Shown here in pieces: positions 18,405-27,894 of a DNA stretch of 64,000 bases. Each line of letters begins with the position of its first letter. Positions within the stretch are counted from its first letter, which is position 1. Source of the stretch: Ignavibacteria bacterium (GTDB lineage Bacteria; Bacteroidota; Ignavibacteria; Ignavibacteriales; SURF-24); contig JAAXKN010000024.1 in assembly GCA_025612375.1 (NCBI GenBank), forward strand, positions 1 through 64,000, read 5' to 3'. A program made the position numbers and the translations under genes. The notes under the pieces were generated by a model. The model was not told the origin of the DNA. It saw only the letters and a list, made by a program, of their open reading frames with translations, and made no database searches.

Positions 18405-19163
18405 ATGCAGGAAAATGAAAGATTAACACAGCACTACAACGAAAAGTATAAAATAGAAACCGAAAGGGTTTATGATGATTATGTAGGATTAAAAAAATTT
18501 CCTCATTCCAGAATAGAATCATGCCTGAAGTATTTTCCTCTTAATTTTAACGGGGGCGACGTTCTGGAACTTGGTGCCGGATCGGGAATGCTCGTCCGGA
18601 GCTTTATAAATGCAGGTATTAGTTTTAAGAGTTATACAATAAGCGATTTTTCAAGTGTACGTGTTGAAGGGATGAAAAAAAGTGTTATTGACCCCAGAAT
18701 AAGGGTCGAGCAGATTAACTGTGAGAACATACCTGTAGAAAGCCTGCCCCGGTATGATGCTGTCATCATGATAGCGCTGATTGAACATCTGATAGATCCT
18801 CTTGGAGTAATGCAGAATGTGCGTAAACTTCTTAAGCCGGGGGGCATTGTTTATATTGACACTCCCAATATGGCACTCTATCACAGGAGGCTCAAACTTT
18901 TAAGAGGAATTTTCCCTTCGACGGCTTCAAAAAATGAGGGTCTGACCACCTACGACAATAAGCCCGTTGATCTTTACGACGAAGGGCATCTCCACTACTT
19001 TACGTACAGTGCCCTTTCAAAAATGCTCCTGAGCAGATGCGGCTTTAGTTCCGTAACAAAATTAGGTTACTTTTACGGTGGGATAATAAGTGAAGCCCTG
19101 ATGGATAAGCTTGCCCGTAGGTGGCCTGAATTTTTCTCCGAACTTGCCGTAATTGCCAGATAA
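18405..19163 (+). CDS. Class I SAM-dependent methyltransferase
   Basis: This 252-residue protein has motif I as DVLELGAGSGMLVRSF (about residues 48-63) and motif post-II as YDAVIMIALIEHLIDPLGVMQNVRKLLKPGGIVYIDTPN. That is the classical Methyltransf_11/23 signature, including the LLKPGG turn. GAGGGAA precedes the ATG. It is the third methyltransferase in the glycan region, which suggests methylated sugars or methyl-capped chains. The substrate is unknown. Confidence 0.75.
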   Translation: MQENERLTQHYNEKYKIETERVYDDYVGLKKFPHSRIESCLKYFPLNFNGGDVLELGAGSGMLVRSFINAGISFKSYTISDFSSVRVEGMKKSVIDPRIRVEQINCENIPVESLPRYDAVIMIALIEHLIDPLGVMQNVRKLLKPGGIVYIDTPNMALYHRRLKLLRGIFPSTASKNEGLTTYDNKPVDLYDEGHLHYFTYSALSKMLLSRCGFSSVTKLGYFYGGIISEALMDKLARRWPEFFSELAVIAR

Positions 19164-19238
19164 AATTCAAATGCTGAAGACTGCAAATGCAGAGCAAAGT
19201 TTTCTTCAGGCTCACTCCGGGCACTAAATTATCTGCTA

Positions 19239-20540
19239 TTATAATACCGATGTACTTGCCATTCCCATCCACAGACTGGTACCGTCACCCCCGGTATAAT
19301 ACAGCCTGTATTCGTTGTTAAATTTTCCTATATAGGGATAGGCAATTTTTGTACACCATTTAAGCTGACCCACTTTCCAGAACGGCTCGGATTTTTTTGT
19401 CCAGTTAATCCCATCAATCGAGTTTGCCATGCCAAAACCATCGTTATAATAGTTCATATAGACCATCTTAAACTGGCCGTTATCATAAATTACTGAGGGA
19501 GAAAATATTCCGGAGCCTTCCCAGCTTTGGTTTGCCTTTAAGACAGGGTTTCCTGAATATTTTGTCCATTGAACACCATCTGTCGAAGTTGCAAGGCACA
19601 TGGCTCTGTCGCCATTAATCTTTGCATAGTTGTAGAACATATAATATGTACCATCTTTTTTAATGACACTGCCGGCCCATACCTTTTCTTCAAATGATGA
19701 GGCGGTCAAAACTGGCGAAGGGTGTTTCTCCCAGTAAATTCCATCCTGTGAGACAGCCAGGCCAACACTCATTGTTCCATTCTGGTCATGGAAGCCACAA
19801 TAATACATCTTATATACACCTCCATCTTCTAAAACCGCTCCTGTTGTTACGGCATAATCATCCCATGCGCCGGCAGAGCCCGGAGAAAGGACCGGTTTTG
19901 CTGATGCTGAATTCCAATGTATGCCATCTACGGATTCCGAATAGCCGATGTCTGCTTTTGCACTGTAGTAGGTATTCAAATACCACATTTTGTACTTACC
20001 GTCTTTATACAAGACTTTACCCTGCGAGACAAGCAAAGGGTTTGCAGGACTGTCATAAATTGAGAACAGAGGATTTGCGGGATAGTCTATCCAGGATGTA
20101 CTTCCCCACCTCACACTCACATAGATGCTTCCAACACCGCTAGGTTTTGGTGTCAGCGTCAGGTATACTTCAGTAGTCTTTGAATCCTCTATCATTATAT
20201 CTGTCTCTCCGGTGTAGAGAACTTCACCCGCATTGTTTTCTGCGGTTATTCTAAGGTGCCACGATCCGGTCTTAATGTTCTCAAATAAGATATCGGCTAA
20301 TGAGGAGGACAAATCTGCAAAAATGTTCAGGTCTTTTTTCAGCGTATCGCAATCAGGCCTTGAAAGGTATGCCTTGACCAGTGTAACTTCCAAAGGGGCA
20401 TTTACCTTATCAATCTTAAATGACACACTGCCCAGTGTCTGGGTGGTTTTACTGCCCGGCTCAACTGTATTTTCTTTGGAGCAGCTGCTAAGGCAGAAAG
20501 CTGATAAGGAGATCAGCACTATGCCAATAAATCTTTTCAT
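19239..20540 (-). CDS. Lipoprotein with glycoside-hydrolase-like five-bladed beta-propeller (copy 1)
   Basis: This 433-residue lipoprotein has lipobox LSSC at about residue 20. An N-terminal beta-sandwich-like domain (residues about 40-150) resembles carboxypeptidase-regulatory or DUF4382-type modules and ends TTEVYLTLTPKPSGVGSI. The propeller part repeats blades of the form GKYKMWYLN...GYSESVDGIHWN...PVL, as in GH43/GH32/GH130-like proteins. It has an upstream paralogue (20588-21883) with the same architecture, 48 nt away in the same orientation, so this is a tandem duplication and probable operon. It could bind or trim surface or environmental glycans. I could not assign catalytic acids with confidence. 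Confidence 0.7.
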   Translation of the reverse strand: MKRFIGIVLISLSAFCLSSCSKENTVEPGSKTTQTLGSVSFKIDKVNAPLEVTLVKAYLSRPDCDTLKKDLNIFADLSSSLADILFENIKTGSWHLRITAENNAGEVLYTGETDIMIEDSKTTEVYLTLTPKPSGVGSIYVSVRWGSTSWIDYPANPLFSIYDSPANPLLVSQGKVLYKDGKYKMWYLNTYYSAKADIGYSESVDGIHWNSASAKPVLSPGSAGAWDDYAVTTGAVLEDGGVYKMYYCGFHDQNGTMSVGLAVSQDGIYWEKHPSPVLTASSFEEKVWAGSVIKKDGTYYMFYNYAKINGDRAMCLATSTDGVQWTKYSGNPVLKANQSWEGSGIFSPSVIYDNGQFKMVYMNYYNDGFGMANSIDGINWTKKSEPFWKVGQLKWCTKIAYPYIGKFNNEYRLYYTGGDGTSLWMGMASTSVL

Positions 20541-20587
20541 TATTTAGTCCTAAGTTTAATAGTTAAATGTGCTTACTGACATTTCAA

Positions 20588-21883
20588 TTACTGATATTCG
20601 GCAACAGCCATATTGAAGACCCCGTTGGCAACTCCGGTATAATAAATTCTAAGCTTGTTTCCGTTCTTAAACAGATATGGATAATTTATCTGGGATGCCC
20701 AGTTTCTGTAAGTATTATTTAATCCGAAGACCGGGTTCTTCGGGTCTTTTTTCCATGTAACGCCGTCTGTTGAAGTAGCCATTCCGAAGCCTGTGCGGTC
20801 CCAGTTATCGTAGATCATCATGAACCTGGTCCCGTCATAAATTACGCTTGGATAAACTATTCCGCTTAACTCCCATGTTTCCGCCGGCAGGAGAATTGGA
20901 TTTCCGGAGTACTTAGTCCAGTGTATCCCGTCCTGGCTTTGAGCCATATTAAGATTAAAGATGGGGTTAATAGAAGTATAATACATGTAATATACGCCAT
21001 CTTTCTTTACAACGCCTGAGACACAAAGACTCGGTTCAGTTGCCACTGAGAAGATGGGCTCGGCCCTTTTCTCCCATGTAAGCCCATCCTGGCTCACGGC
21101 AAGTCCCATAGAGTAGTAATCCGGATTTTCATTGCTGTAGCCCGCGTAGTACATTTTATAGCCGTCATCATCTTTTAGCAGAGCTGTAATGCCAACCGAA
21201 CGGCTGTCAAAGCTGCCCGCCGCGCCGTGCGACAAGACAGGTCTTTGAAACACATTATGCCAGTGAATGCCGTCAATGGATTCAGCATAATTTATGTCGG
21301 CTCTAGCGGCTTCATAGGTATGCATATACCACATTCTGTACTTACCGTTTTCATAAAGCACTTTCCCTGCAGCTACGCCGCCGTAAGGGTTGTTGTAGGC
21401 ATCATACCTGGTAAATATCGGATTATTTGCATAATCGATCCAGCCCGAAGACTGCCATTTAACGCTTATATATACGCTTCCCACTCCTGTCGGCACAGGT
21501 GTAAGTGTCATATATACGTCAGTCGTTTTAGAATCCTCGACCACCAGGTCAGTTTCGCCCGAATAAAGCAGGACATTTGTGCTGCTTTTAGCCTCAATTT
21601 TCAGGTGCCATGTGCCTGTCTTAATATTTTCAAATGACACTTCTGCATCTGAAGAATCGAACATGCTGAGGTTTTTAACCAGTGTGTCGCAGTCAGCTCT
21701 TGAGAGGGTTGCCGTAACGAGCGCAACATTTGATGGAGCGTTAATTTTATCAAGCCTTAAGGAAACCTTTCCCAGCGCAGGATCTGCAGGTTTTTCCTGG
21801 GGGCCTGTAGAACTGTCTTTTGAACAGCTGCTTAAAAATAAGAGAGAGAATATGAACAGAACTCCGGTAAGAAGGGTTTTCAT
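20588..21883 (-). CDS. Lipoprotein with glycoside-hydrolase-like five-bladed beta-propeller (copy 2)
   Basis: This 431-residue protein is the first gene of the pair, with AGGGG before its ATG. Lipobox LSSC is followed by a Ser/Thr-rich linker. A beta domain with TWHLKIEAKSSTNVLLYSGETDLVVEDSKTTDVY closely parallels the downstream copy, and a five-bladed propeller follows with repeated ES-DGIHW, SQDGLTWEK, SQDGIHWTKYSGNPI and STDGVTWKK blades. Both copies keep the same order and length. They sit inside a glycan-synthesis region but on the opposite strand. The enzyme class is inferred from fold pattern only. Confidence 0.7.
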   Translation of the reverse strand: MKTLLTGVLFIFSLLFLSSCSKDSSTGPQEKPADPALGKVSLRLDKINAPSNVALVTATLSRADCDTLVKNLSMFDSSDAEVSFENIKTGTWHLKIEAKSSTNVLLYSGETDLVVEDSKTTDVYMTLTPVPTGVGSVYISVKWQSSGWIDYANNPIFTRYDAYNNPYGGVAAGKVLYENGKYRMWYMHTYEAARADINYAESIDGIHWHNVFQRPVLSHGAAGSFDSRSVGITALLKDDDGYKMYYAGYSNENPDYYSMGLAVSQDGLTWEKRAEPIFSVATEPSLCVSGVVKKDGVYYMYYTSINPIFNLNMAQSQDGIHWTKYSGNPILLPAETWELSGIVYPSVIYDGTRFMMIYDNWDRTGFGMATSTDGVTWKKDPKNPVFGLNNTYRNWASQINYPYLFKNGNKLRIYYTGVANGVFNMAVAEYQ

Positions 21884-22082
21884 TTTTGCCCCTGGGGATT
21901 ATTAATTAAAATAACATAAATGATTTATATTCCGCGAGATTTATCTTATTTTACACTACTCAAATTATAACTCTTAATTTTAAATGGCAATCAAATTCCG
22001 GGTAATTATTGAACTAATTTCACAAATAAATATGAAATAATTACCCATTTGTGACGCAAAATACACTAAAGCCTAAAAACAT

Positions 22083-23330
22083 TTGAAAATACTATTCATA
22101 AATATTTCAGACATCGTAGGCGGTGCTGCAATTGCCGCAAGGCGCCTGGGCATGGGGCTGGAAAAGTACCATAATACCGAAAACTTCTTTGTGGTAAGGA
22201 GTAAAGCTTCAACAGATAAAAATGTGTTTCCTACCAGGGAGAGCGGCTTTGTACAGGTAGCTGAAAAGTGGTTTAATATTTTTTCAAATCTGCTTGGAAT
22301 TCAGTACCAGTATCTTCCTTTTTCTCCTAAAGTCATACTCCAGAAAACACGTGAAATCAAGCCAGACATTATCAGTCTCCATAATACTCTTGGCGGATAC
22401 TTTACTACTTCCCTTATAAGAGAGCTTTCCAAAGAGGCTCCCATCGTCTGGACGCTGCACGACATGTGGGCCTTTACCGGAAACTCAGCCCACACCTTCG
22501 GCGACGTGTCCTGGAAGGAGATGAAAAACAGCAGGTCAAACACGCGCATTTATCCATCCATTGGTATAAATACAGGGAGTATGCTGCTCAGGCAGAAGAA
22601 AAAAATTTACTCTGAGTCAGACATTACCGTTGTAACTCCTTCAGACTGGCTTTTGAGTCTGGCCAAAGAAAGCCCGGTTTTTGCGGGAAAAGAGCTTCAT
22701 CACATTTTTAACGGAATTGATCTTGACATATTTAAGCCCCGTTCCGGGGAGGAGTTAAGAAAAAGCCTTAATATTCCCCCTGATGCCAGGGTTATTATGT
22801 TCAGCGCTGAAAAGCTGAATAAGAATCCTTATAAAGGAGGAAGGGACTTAATTGAAATCTTAAAGATCATTAATGCCAGGACAGAAAAAAAAGTGCACCT
22901 TCTTATTCTCGGAATAGGAAGGCTTGAGGAACTGGAGCTTTTTAACAACTTTACCGTCCATACGACCGGATACGTGAGAGATGAGGCAGAGGTAGCGGAA
23001 TATCTTTCCATGGCGGATCTGTTTGTATACCCCACGCGGGCAGACAATCTATCCAATGCGCTCATTGAATCCGTCGCCTCGGGCACGCCTGCCGTTACAT
23101 TTGACGTAGGAGGGTGCAAAGAGATAATAAAAAATGACGTAAGCGGCTGCCTTATAGGGCCTTTTAATATAGAAAAATTTGCCGGGGAAACTCTCCGCCT
23201 TCTTACTTCGGATGAAAAGCTGAAGGAGTTATCGCATAAAAGCCGGAAATTTGCAGAAGAGAACTTTTCGCTTAAAAGTATGAGTGAGAGCTACTATGAG
23301 CTCTTCGAAAAGAAAATAAGAAGAAAGTGA
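22083..23330 (+). CDS. GT4 family glycosyltransferase
   Basis: This 415-residue GT-B enzyme begins KILFINISDIVGGAAIAARRLG, and its N-domain includes ISLHNTLGGYF and VWTLHDMWAFTG, the latter typical of GT4 enzymes making exopolysaccharide or LPS. The C-domain has VIMFSAEKLNKNPYKGG, and the donor site is YPTRADNLSNALIESVASGTPAVTFDVGGCKEII. The start codon is TTG with no Shine-Dalgarno, as in two other glycan genes here. Its 3' end forms one arm of a hairpin shared with the convergent GT4 gene. Confidence 0.85.
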   Translation: MKILFINISDIVGGAAIAARRLGMGLEKYHNTENFFVVRSKASTDKNVFPTRESGFVQVAEKWFNIFSNLLGIQYQYLPFSPKVILQKTREIKPDIISLHNTLGGYFTTSLIRELSKEAPIVWTLHDMWAFTGNSAHTFGDVSWKEMKNSRSNTRIYPSIGINTGSMLLRQKKKIYSESDITVVTPSDWLLSLAKESPVFAGKELHHIFNGIDLDIFKPRSGEELRKSLNIPPDARVIMFSAEKLNKNPYKGGRDLIEILKIINARTEKKVHLLILGIGRLEELELFNNFTVHTTGYVRDEAEVAEYLSMADLFVYPTRADNLSNALIESVASGTPAVTFDVGGCKEIIKNDVSGCLIGPFNIEKFAGETLRLLTSDEKLKELSHKSRKFAEENFSLKSMSESYYELFEKKIRRK

Positions 23331-23355
23331 AAGATAAACTTTCTTCTACTTTTTA
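23319..23355. terminator. Hairpin between convergent GT4 genes
   Basis: A 10-bp perfect stem (AGAAGAAAGT pairing with ACTTTCTTCT) has a 9-nt loop that contains the end of the plus-strand gene's stop region, and ACTTTTTAA follows. It probably terminates the plus-strand GT4 gene; its right arm overlaps the last codons of the convergent gene. Confidence 0.6.
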
Positions 23356-24614
23356 ATTTTTAATTGGTTTAAGATCTCCGCCATATCTCTGGCAATTGTC
23401 TTGCGGTCAAACTTTCTTACCTTCTCCAGGTCAGTTTTCAGTGCATCGGCTTTTTCAAAAAATTCCTCTGCCGGGCTGTTATAGGGGAATAGCATGCCTG
23501 CATTTGTCTTTCTTAAAATTTCTTCCACCTCGTCATTATCATCGCCAAATGCAATTATGGGCTTTCCCGTTCTAAGGTATTCAAAGAGTTTCCCCGGCAG
23601 GTGCCTGGGTTCTGTTGCACAGACAAGGAGGTATGAAGCCCTCATCATCTCTTTTACGACCTCGCTATATGGGAGGAACCCTGAATACTCCACCCTGTCA
23701 TTCAGGCCAAGATCTTCAAGCGACTTTTTAATGTGGGGCCCAACGGTGCCGATAAACTTCAGCTTTATGTTACCGCCTTTTTCGATCCGGCTTTTAACAG
23801 TCTTCCAGAAAGGCACCTGGTTCTGGTAGTCAAATATGTTACCCGCATGAAGGAGAATCTTTTCGTCTTTTGGAGGCTTCACCTCAAGGCCTTCAAAGCT
23901 GTCCTCATTATAGCCCCAGTAAAGAACGTGCGACTTACTTTTTAAGAAGGGGTATTTTTTTACAAAGTCCTCTTTAGTATTCTTAGTTACGAAGACGACC
24001 TCCGAGGCCTCTTTCATAACGGACCTTTCAAAATAGTTATCCAGCGCCAGTGTTACGGGATTTCTCTTAAATCCCCTGTAATAAACTATATCAATCCAGG
24101 GATCAATTAACACGGGCACGTGCGGGATATTGAAGGCTTTTGAAAGCTTTTTTCCAATAAGGTGCGTCGAGTGCGGGGGGCCGACGGTAACAATGGCGTC
24201 TATTTTATTACTCTTCAGGTATTCTTTTCCCCTTTGGACCGCCTTAGGGTACCAGCCGATCCTGGCATCAGGCACAAAGAGGTTCATTCTTATCCAGATG
24301 GAAATCCTGTGGGGTAAGCTTTTGTTTGTTTTTGATATTGTTTCGGAGGCAACGAGGGGTTCATCCTGAGATTTCCCCAGAAACTTCCTGTAGAGCCTGA
24401 ACGGATCGAAGTAGCCTGTTTTCATTACCTCCAGCTCGGGAGAAATTTCCTTCAAGAGGCTTTCATCCTTAGCTGAAAACGTATCCTCATTTACTGTCAG
24501 TACAGAGGGCTGCCAGCCTGAGGAGGGCAGGTACTTTATAATTTTAAGCGGCCAGTGGAGTGTGGCTTTACCCGAAGGAGGCCAGAAAAAGGTAATAAAC
24601 AGGACTTTTTTCAT
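23346..24614 (-). CDS. GT4 family glycosyltransferase
   Basis: This 422-residue GT-B enzyme opens with VLFITFFWPPSGKATLHWPLKIIKYLP, an N-domain loop typical of the GT4 group with FxPP-G. Further motifs are DAIVTVGPPHSTHLIGKKLSK and KILLHAGNIFDYQNQ at the domain boundary. The donor block is LVCATEPRHLPGKLFEYLRTGKPIIAFGDDNDEVEEIL. It is the third GT4 enzyme of the region. It is transcribed divergently from the AI-2E family gene. Confidence 0.8.
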   Translation of the reverse strand: MKKVLFITFFWPPSGKATLHWPLKIIKYLPSSGWQPSVLTVNEDTFSAKDESLLKEISPELEVMKTGYFDPFRLYRKFLGKSQDEPLVASETISKTNKSLPHRISIWIRMNLFVPDARIGWYPKAVQRGKEYLKSNKIDAIVTVGPPHSTHLIGKKLSKAFNIPHVPVLIDPWIDIVYYRGFKRNPVTLALDNYFERSVMKEASEVVFVTKNTKEDFVKKYPFLKSKSHVLYWGYNEDSFEGLEVKPPKDEKILLHAGNIFDYQNQVPFWKTVKSRIEKGGNIKLKFIGTVGPHIKKSLEDLGLNDRVEYSGFLPYSEVVKEMMRASYLLVCATEPRHLPGKLFEYLRTGKPIIAFGDDNDEVEEILRKTNAGMLFPYNSPAEEFFEKADALKTDLEKVRKFDRKTIARDMAEILNQLKIKK

Positions 24615-24762
24615 ACTTTAAGAGAATTTCAGTTATTGGTCAACCAAATATACTATTGTTATTGCTATTTATTGTATATTTTTATTTGCTTATCTTTTGT
24701 TTAAATGCATTAAGTTTAAACAGATAAATTTCCTGAACTGTTCATAAATAAAAGAAAATAAT

Positions 24763-25911
24763 ATGCATACGGAAAAGTCCCGTTTTTCTGCAACCAGTGC
24801 TTTTTTTGTCAATGTTATAGGCATCGTTGTTATTTTTATTGTGTTGAAATCGCTTGCTGAGATTTTTATTCCTTTTATAATAGCATATTTTCTTTTTTTT
24901 GTTTTCTCTCCGTTAAACGCTCTTCTGGAAAGCAGAAAGGTTCCCATTTCGGCCGTTGCCATTCTGGACATACTCATAATAATTATTGTACTTGGAAGTT
25001 TTTCTTCTGTAATTGTCAACTCCTTCAGCGCCCTTGGAGAGGCACTTCCGGGCTATGAGGCAAAGCTCAACCAGATTGTCTCATCAACCGCCAATTCATT
25101 TGGAATTAAAGACAGGCAGTTTCAGAATTTCAAGATTACGAATCTCTTGCAGAGAATAGATTACGGCCCCTTAGCCGGGAATGTTTTCTCATCGACATTT
25201 TCTTTTCTCGGAAGCTTTTTATTCGTGCTCTTCTTTTTCATTTTTATCATGTCGGGGCATAAGAATATTTACGGCGCCATAAAGAGGCGTTATCTGATGA
25301 GCCACATGCCTGAGGACCTGAAGACACCGGAGGTGGAAGCTGAAGCGAGATCAAAAAGCATCAGCCCAGATTCGCTGCAGGTTTCTGAGAAGTACCGCGC
25401 CAGGAGGGAAAGAGAGCAGACCTTGCAGAGCACATTTCAGGAAATTACGGATCAGATTCAGAAGTATGTTATTGCAAAGTTTGTAATAAGTCTTCTTGTG
25501 GGCATTGCAACGGCAATAGTACTTCTGCTTTTCGGGGTCGATTTTGTGGTTGTCTGGGCTGTAATTACATTCCTTTTCAATTTTATTCCGAATATCGGCT
25601 CGCTAATTGCAACTGTTCTTCCGGCCTTAATGACGCTTGTACAGTTCGGATCGATCGGTTATGCCTTAATTGTTGCCGGCATTCTGGTAGTTCTGCATAA
25701 TGTTTTTGGAAATGTTGTTGAGCCGAGGATTTTCGGGCACCGCCTGGGCTTAAACCCCCTGGTAATACTCCTTTCCCTACTGCTCTGGGGTTATATATGG
25801 GGAATTGTAGGGGCAATACTGTCAGTACCTTTAACCGCAATCATAAAAATTATAATTTCCAGGCTGGATTCGCCTAATGCAAACTTCTTCAACGACCTGA
25901 TGGGAGTTTAA
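24763..25911 (+). CDS. AI-2E family (PerM/YdiK) membrane protein
   Basis: This 382-residue protein has two membrane segments at the N-terminus, a soluble middle part, a single span (FLGSFLFVLFFFIFIMSG) near residue 150, and four to five spans at the C-terminus. The latter include VWAVITFLFNFIPNIGSLIATVLPAL, the conserved N-F-I-P-N-I-G family motif. Members export signals or ions; the AI-2 role holds for TqsA, but many are Na+/H+ antiporter-like. A charged insertion (about residues 185-225, rich in Glu, Arg and Ser) precedes the last block. Substrate unassigned. Confidence 0.8.
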   Translation: MHTEKSRFSATSAFFVNVIGIVVIFIVLKSLAEIFIPFIIAYFLFFVFSPLNALLESRKVPISAVAILDILIIIIVLGSFSSVIVNSFSALGEALPGYEAKLNQIVSSTANSFGIKDRQFQNFKITNLLQRIDYGPLAGNVFSSTFSFLGSFLFVLFFFIFIMSGHKNIYGAIKRRYLMSHMPEDLKTPEVEAEARSKSISPDSLQVSEKYRARREREQTLQSTFQEITDQIQKYVIAKFVISLLVGIATAIVLLLFGVDFVVVWAVITFLFNFIPNIGSLIATVLPALMTLVQFGSIGYALIVAGILVVLHNVFGNVVEPRIFGHRLGLNPLVILLSLLLWGYIWGIVGAILSVPLTAIIKIIISRLDSPNANFFNDLMGV

Positions 25912-26260
25912 GAAAAGATAAAAGCCCGCATTATGAACTCTCCCCCTTATGAAGTCTTATTATCGGATTAATTTCCTGGTTTTATAGACAGAAATTATGT
26001 CCTTTATTTAGTGACCCCGGATTTCTATTTATGGTACCATCTTTTTACCCTTTGGGAACATAAAAGCCCTGCGCCCGGTAAACAGGACACAGCCTCCCAT
26101 ATTTTGCCGGCTGTTATTTTCAGGAATTTTATTCCTTATTAAATATTTTTTATTTTTTTTGATAAAATTTTCCGAAAACGGTCTTCGTCACCATATATAT
26201 TAGTATGGAATGGATTTATTATTGGTCTTAAGGAATCGTCAACTATTAGAAGGAAAGTAA
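25912..26260. other. Non-coding gap of about 350 nt
   Basis: This AT-rich stretch lies between the AI-2E family gene and a small membrane protein. It has no open frame with a plausible start, no strong hairpin and no repeat. An AAGGA ribosome site at its right edge serves the next gene. Confidence 0.5.
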
Positions 26261-26563
26261 ATGAAGAATATTTCTACTACGAATAGTGCTACAGAACAGA
26301 GTGCCACAGAAAGTCAGGACAGCCAGGTATTTAAGAATATAAAATCTTACTTTTTGAATCCTGTAAAAGGAGGAATTTTCGGTTTTGCAGCCTTCTTCGG
26401 GCTCCTTTCGGGGATAAAATATTTCAGTTATTTAGTAGGCAGCCAGGCGAAGTTCAGCCTTGATATTGCAGACGTTACGCTTTCGCTTCTTGGATTTGTG
26501 CTCGTATTTTTAATAAAGTTCCTGGAAAATTTTCAGGAAAAAGAGCCGGGAATCGGGAAATAG
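26261..26563 (+). CDS. Small membrane protein, function unknown
   Basis: This 100-residue protein has a polar Thr/Ser/Gln-rich first 25 residues, then two hydrophobic segments (GIFGFAAFFGLLSGIKYFSYLV and VTLSLLGFVLVFLIKFL), and a charged tail. AAGGA is well placed before the ATG, which supports real translation. It stands alone in a long gap and is convergent with prfA. I do not recognise a family. Confidence 0.6.
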   Translation: MKNISTTNSATEQSATESQDSQVFKNIKSYFLNPVKGGIFGFAAFFGLLSGIKYFSYLVGSQAKFSLDIADVTLSLLGFVLVFLIKFLENFQEKEPGIGK

Positions 26564-26577
26564 GCTATATAGAAGAA

Positions 26578-26602
26578 AACCCTGAAGAGTGCCTTCAGGG
26601 TT
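26578..26602 (-). terminator. Terminator of prfA (shared hairpin)
   Basis: A 10-bp perfect stem (AACCCTGAAG with CTTCAGGGTT) and 5-nt loop sit 8 nt beyond the prfA stop codon. On the minus strand TTTTCTTCT follows, which makes it a good terminator for prfA. On the plus strand the T-tract is poor. Confidence 0.75.
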
Positions 26603-26609
26603 AACAGTT

Positions 26610-27689
26610 TTAAGCTTCCACGTTACTGTTGAGTTTTTCTGCCCTGTCGGCAAGTTTTAACTGCTCAATCAGCTCCGAAAGGTCACCTTCAATTATATTT
26701 GACAAGTTATAGAGCGTAAGGCCTATTCTGTGGTCAGTTACCCTGTTCTGCGGGAAGTTATAGGTACGTATCTTATCGCTTCTGTCGCCCGAGCGGACAA
26801 TTGATTTTCTCTGGGCGGCAATTTCATCTGTCTGCTCTTTCTGTTTCATGTCGTAAAGGCGTGCTCTCAGGACCTTGAGCGCCTTCTGGCGGTTTTTAAG
26901 CTGCGAGCGTTCATCCTGGCACTGTACGACGAGACCTGTAGGTATGTGAGTGATTCTTATTGCGGTTTCGACTTTATTGACGTTCTGTCCGCCTGCGCCG
27001 CCGCTTCTATAGACGTCAATTCTGAGGTCGTTTGGGTCTATATCCACCTGCACGTCTTCAACCTCGGGCATAACCACCACTGTAGCGGCTGAAGTATGCA
27101 CTCTTCCGTTAGTTTCTGTTAAAGGGACTCTCTGCACGCGGTGTACGCCGTTTTCGAACTTCATATCGCCATATGCGCCCTGTCCGTTCAAGGAAAAGAC
27201 CACTTCCTTAATGCCGCCCATGCCGGACTCACTTATATCTATAATTTCTTTTTTCCATCCCCGGACCTCGGCAAACCTGGAATACATCCTATAGAGGTCG
27301 AACGCAAAAAGCCCCGCTTCATCGCCCCCGGTACCGGCGCGTATTTCCACAATTACGTCCTTATTGTCGTTCGGGTCCTTTGGGATCAGAATGTACTTGA
27401 TCTCCTCTTCCAGCTTTTCCTTTTCCTTTTTCAGGTCTTCAAGTTCAGCCTGGGCAATTTCAGAAAGCTCCCTGTCCTCTCCAAGTTCAATAATCTCCCT
27501 GTTGCCTTCAATATCCTTAAGCACCTTGTCGTAGCGTTCAAAAGCATCCACCACTTCCAGGAGTTCGCTTCTTTCCTTGCTGAGAGTGACTATTTTTTCC
27601 TGGTTGTTGAGATTGGCGGGGTCAGCCAGCTGTTCATTAATTTTCTCGAATTTCTCTTTAATTGCCCTTAATTTGTCGATCAGTTCCAT
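26610..27689 (-). CDS. prfA: Peptide chain release factor 1
   Basis: This 359-residue class I release factor recognises UAA and UAG and triggers peptide release at the ribosome. The GGQ motif is at residues 233-235 in SGGAGGQNVNK, and a P-x-T type codon-recognition motif (RVPLTET) lies at about 187-193 followed by GRVHTSAA. Domain 1 is the Glu/Lys-rich coiled region at residues 1-105. The start at 27689 gives the standard E. coli-like length and has AGAGAG upstream; an upstream in-frame extension from 27758 is not part of the family. The prmC methyltransferase is not adjacent. Confidence 0.95.
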   Translation of the reverse strand: MELIDKLRAIKEKFEKINEQLADPANLNNQEKIVTLSKERSELLEVVDAFERYDKVLKDIEGNREIIELGEDRELSEIAQAELEDLKKEKEKLEEEIKYILIPKDPNDNKDVIVEIRAGTGGDEAGLFAFDLYRMYSRFAEVRGWKKEIIDISESGMGGIKEVVFSLNGQGAYGDMKFENGVHRVQRVPLTETNGRVHTSAATVVVMPEVEDVQVDIDPNDLRIDVYRSGGAGGQNVNKVETAIRITHIPTGLVVQCQDERSQLKNRQKALKVLRARLYDMKQKEQTDEIAAQRKSIVRSGDRSDKIRTYNFPQNRVTDHRIGLTLYNLSNIIEGDLSELIEQLKLADRAEKLNSNVEA

Positions 27690-27894
27690 CAATTCTCTCT
27701 TTGTTTGAATACAAATATAGCAAAGATATGCCTGAAAATCTAAGTAATTAGAAGTCATACCATGCCCTTGCTAACCAAACAAATTCCCGGGCAAAAAGGT
27801 TTTCTTTAAGAGGCAGGATTTCCCCGGGGAAAAAATTCTTTTCTGTTTAGGAAAAACCGGATTATATTTATAGTAACAAATTCATGGGTTAAAG

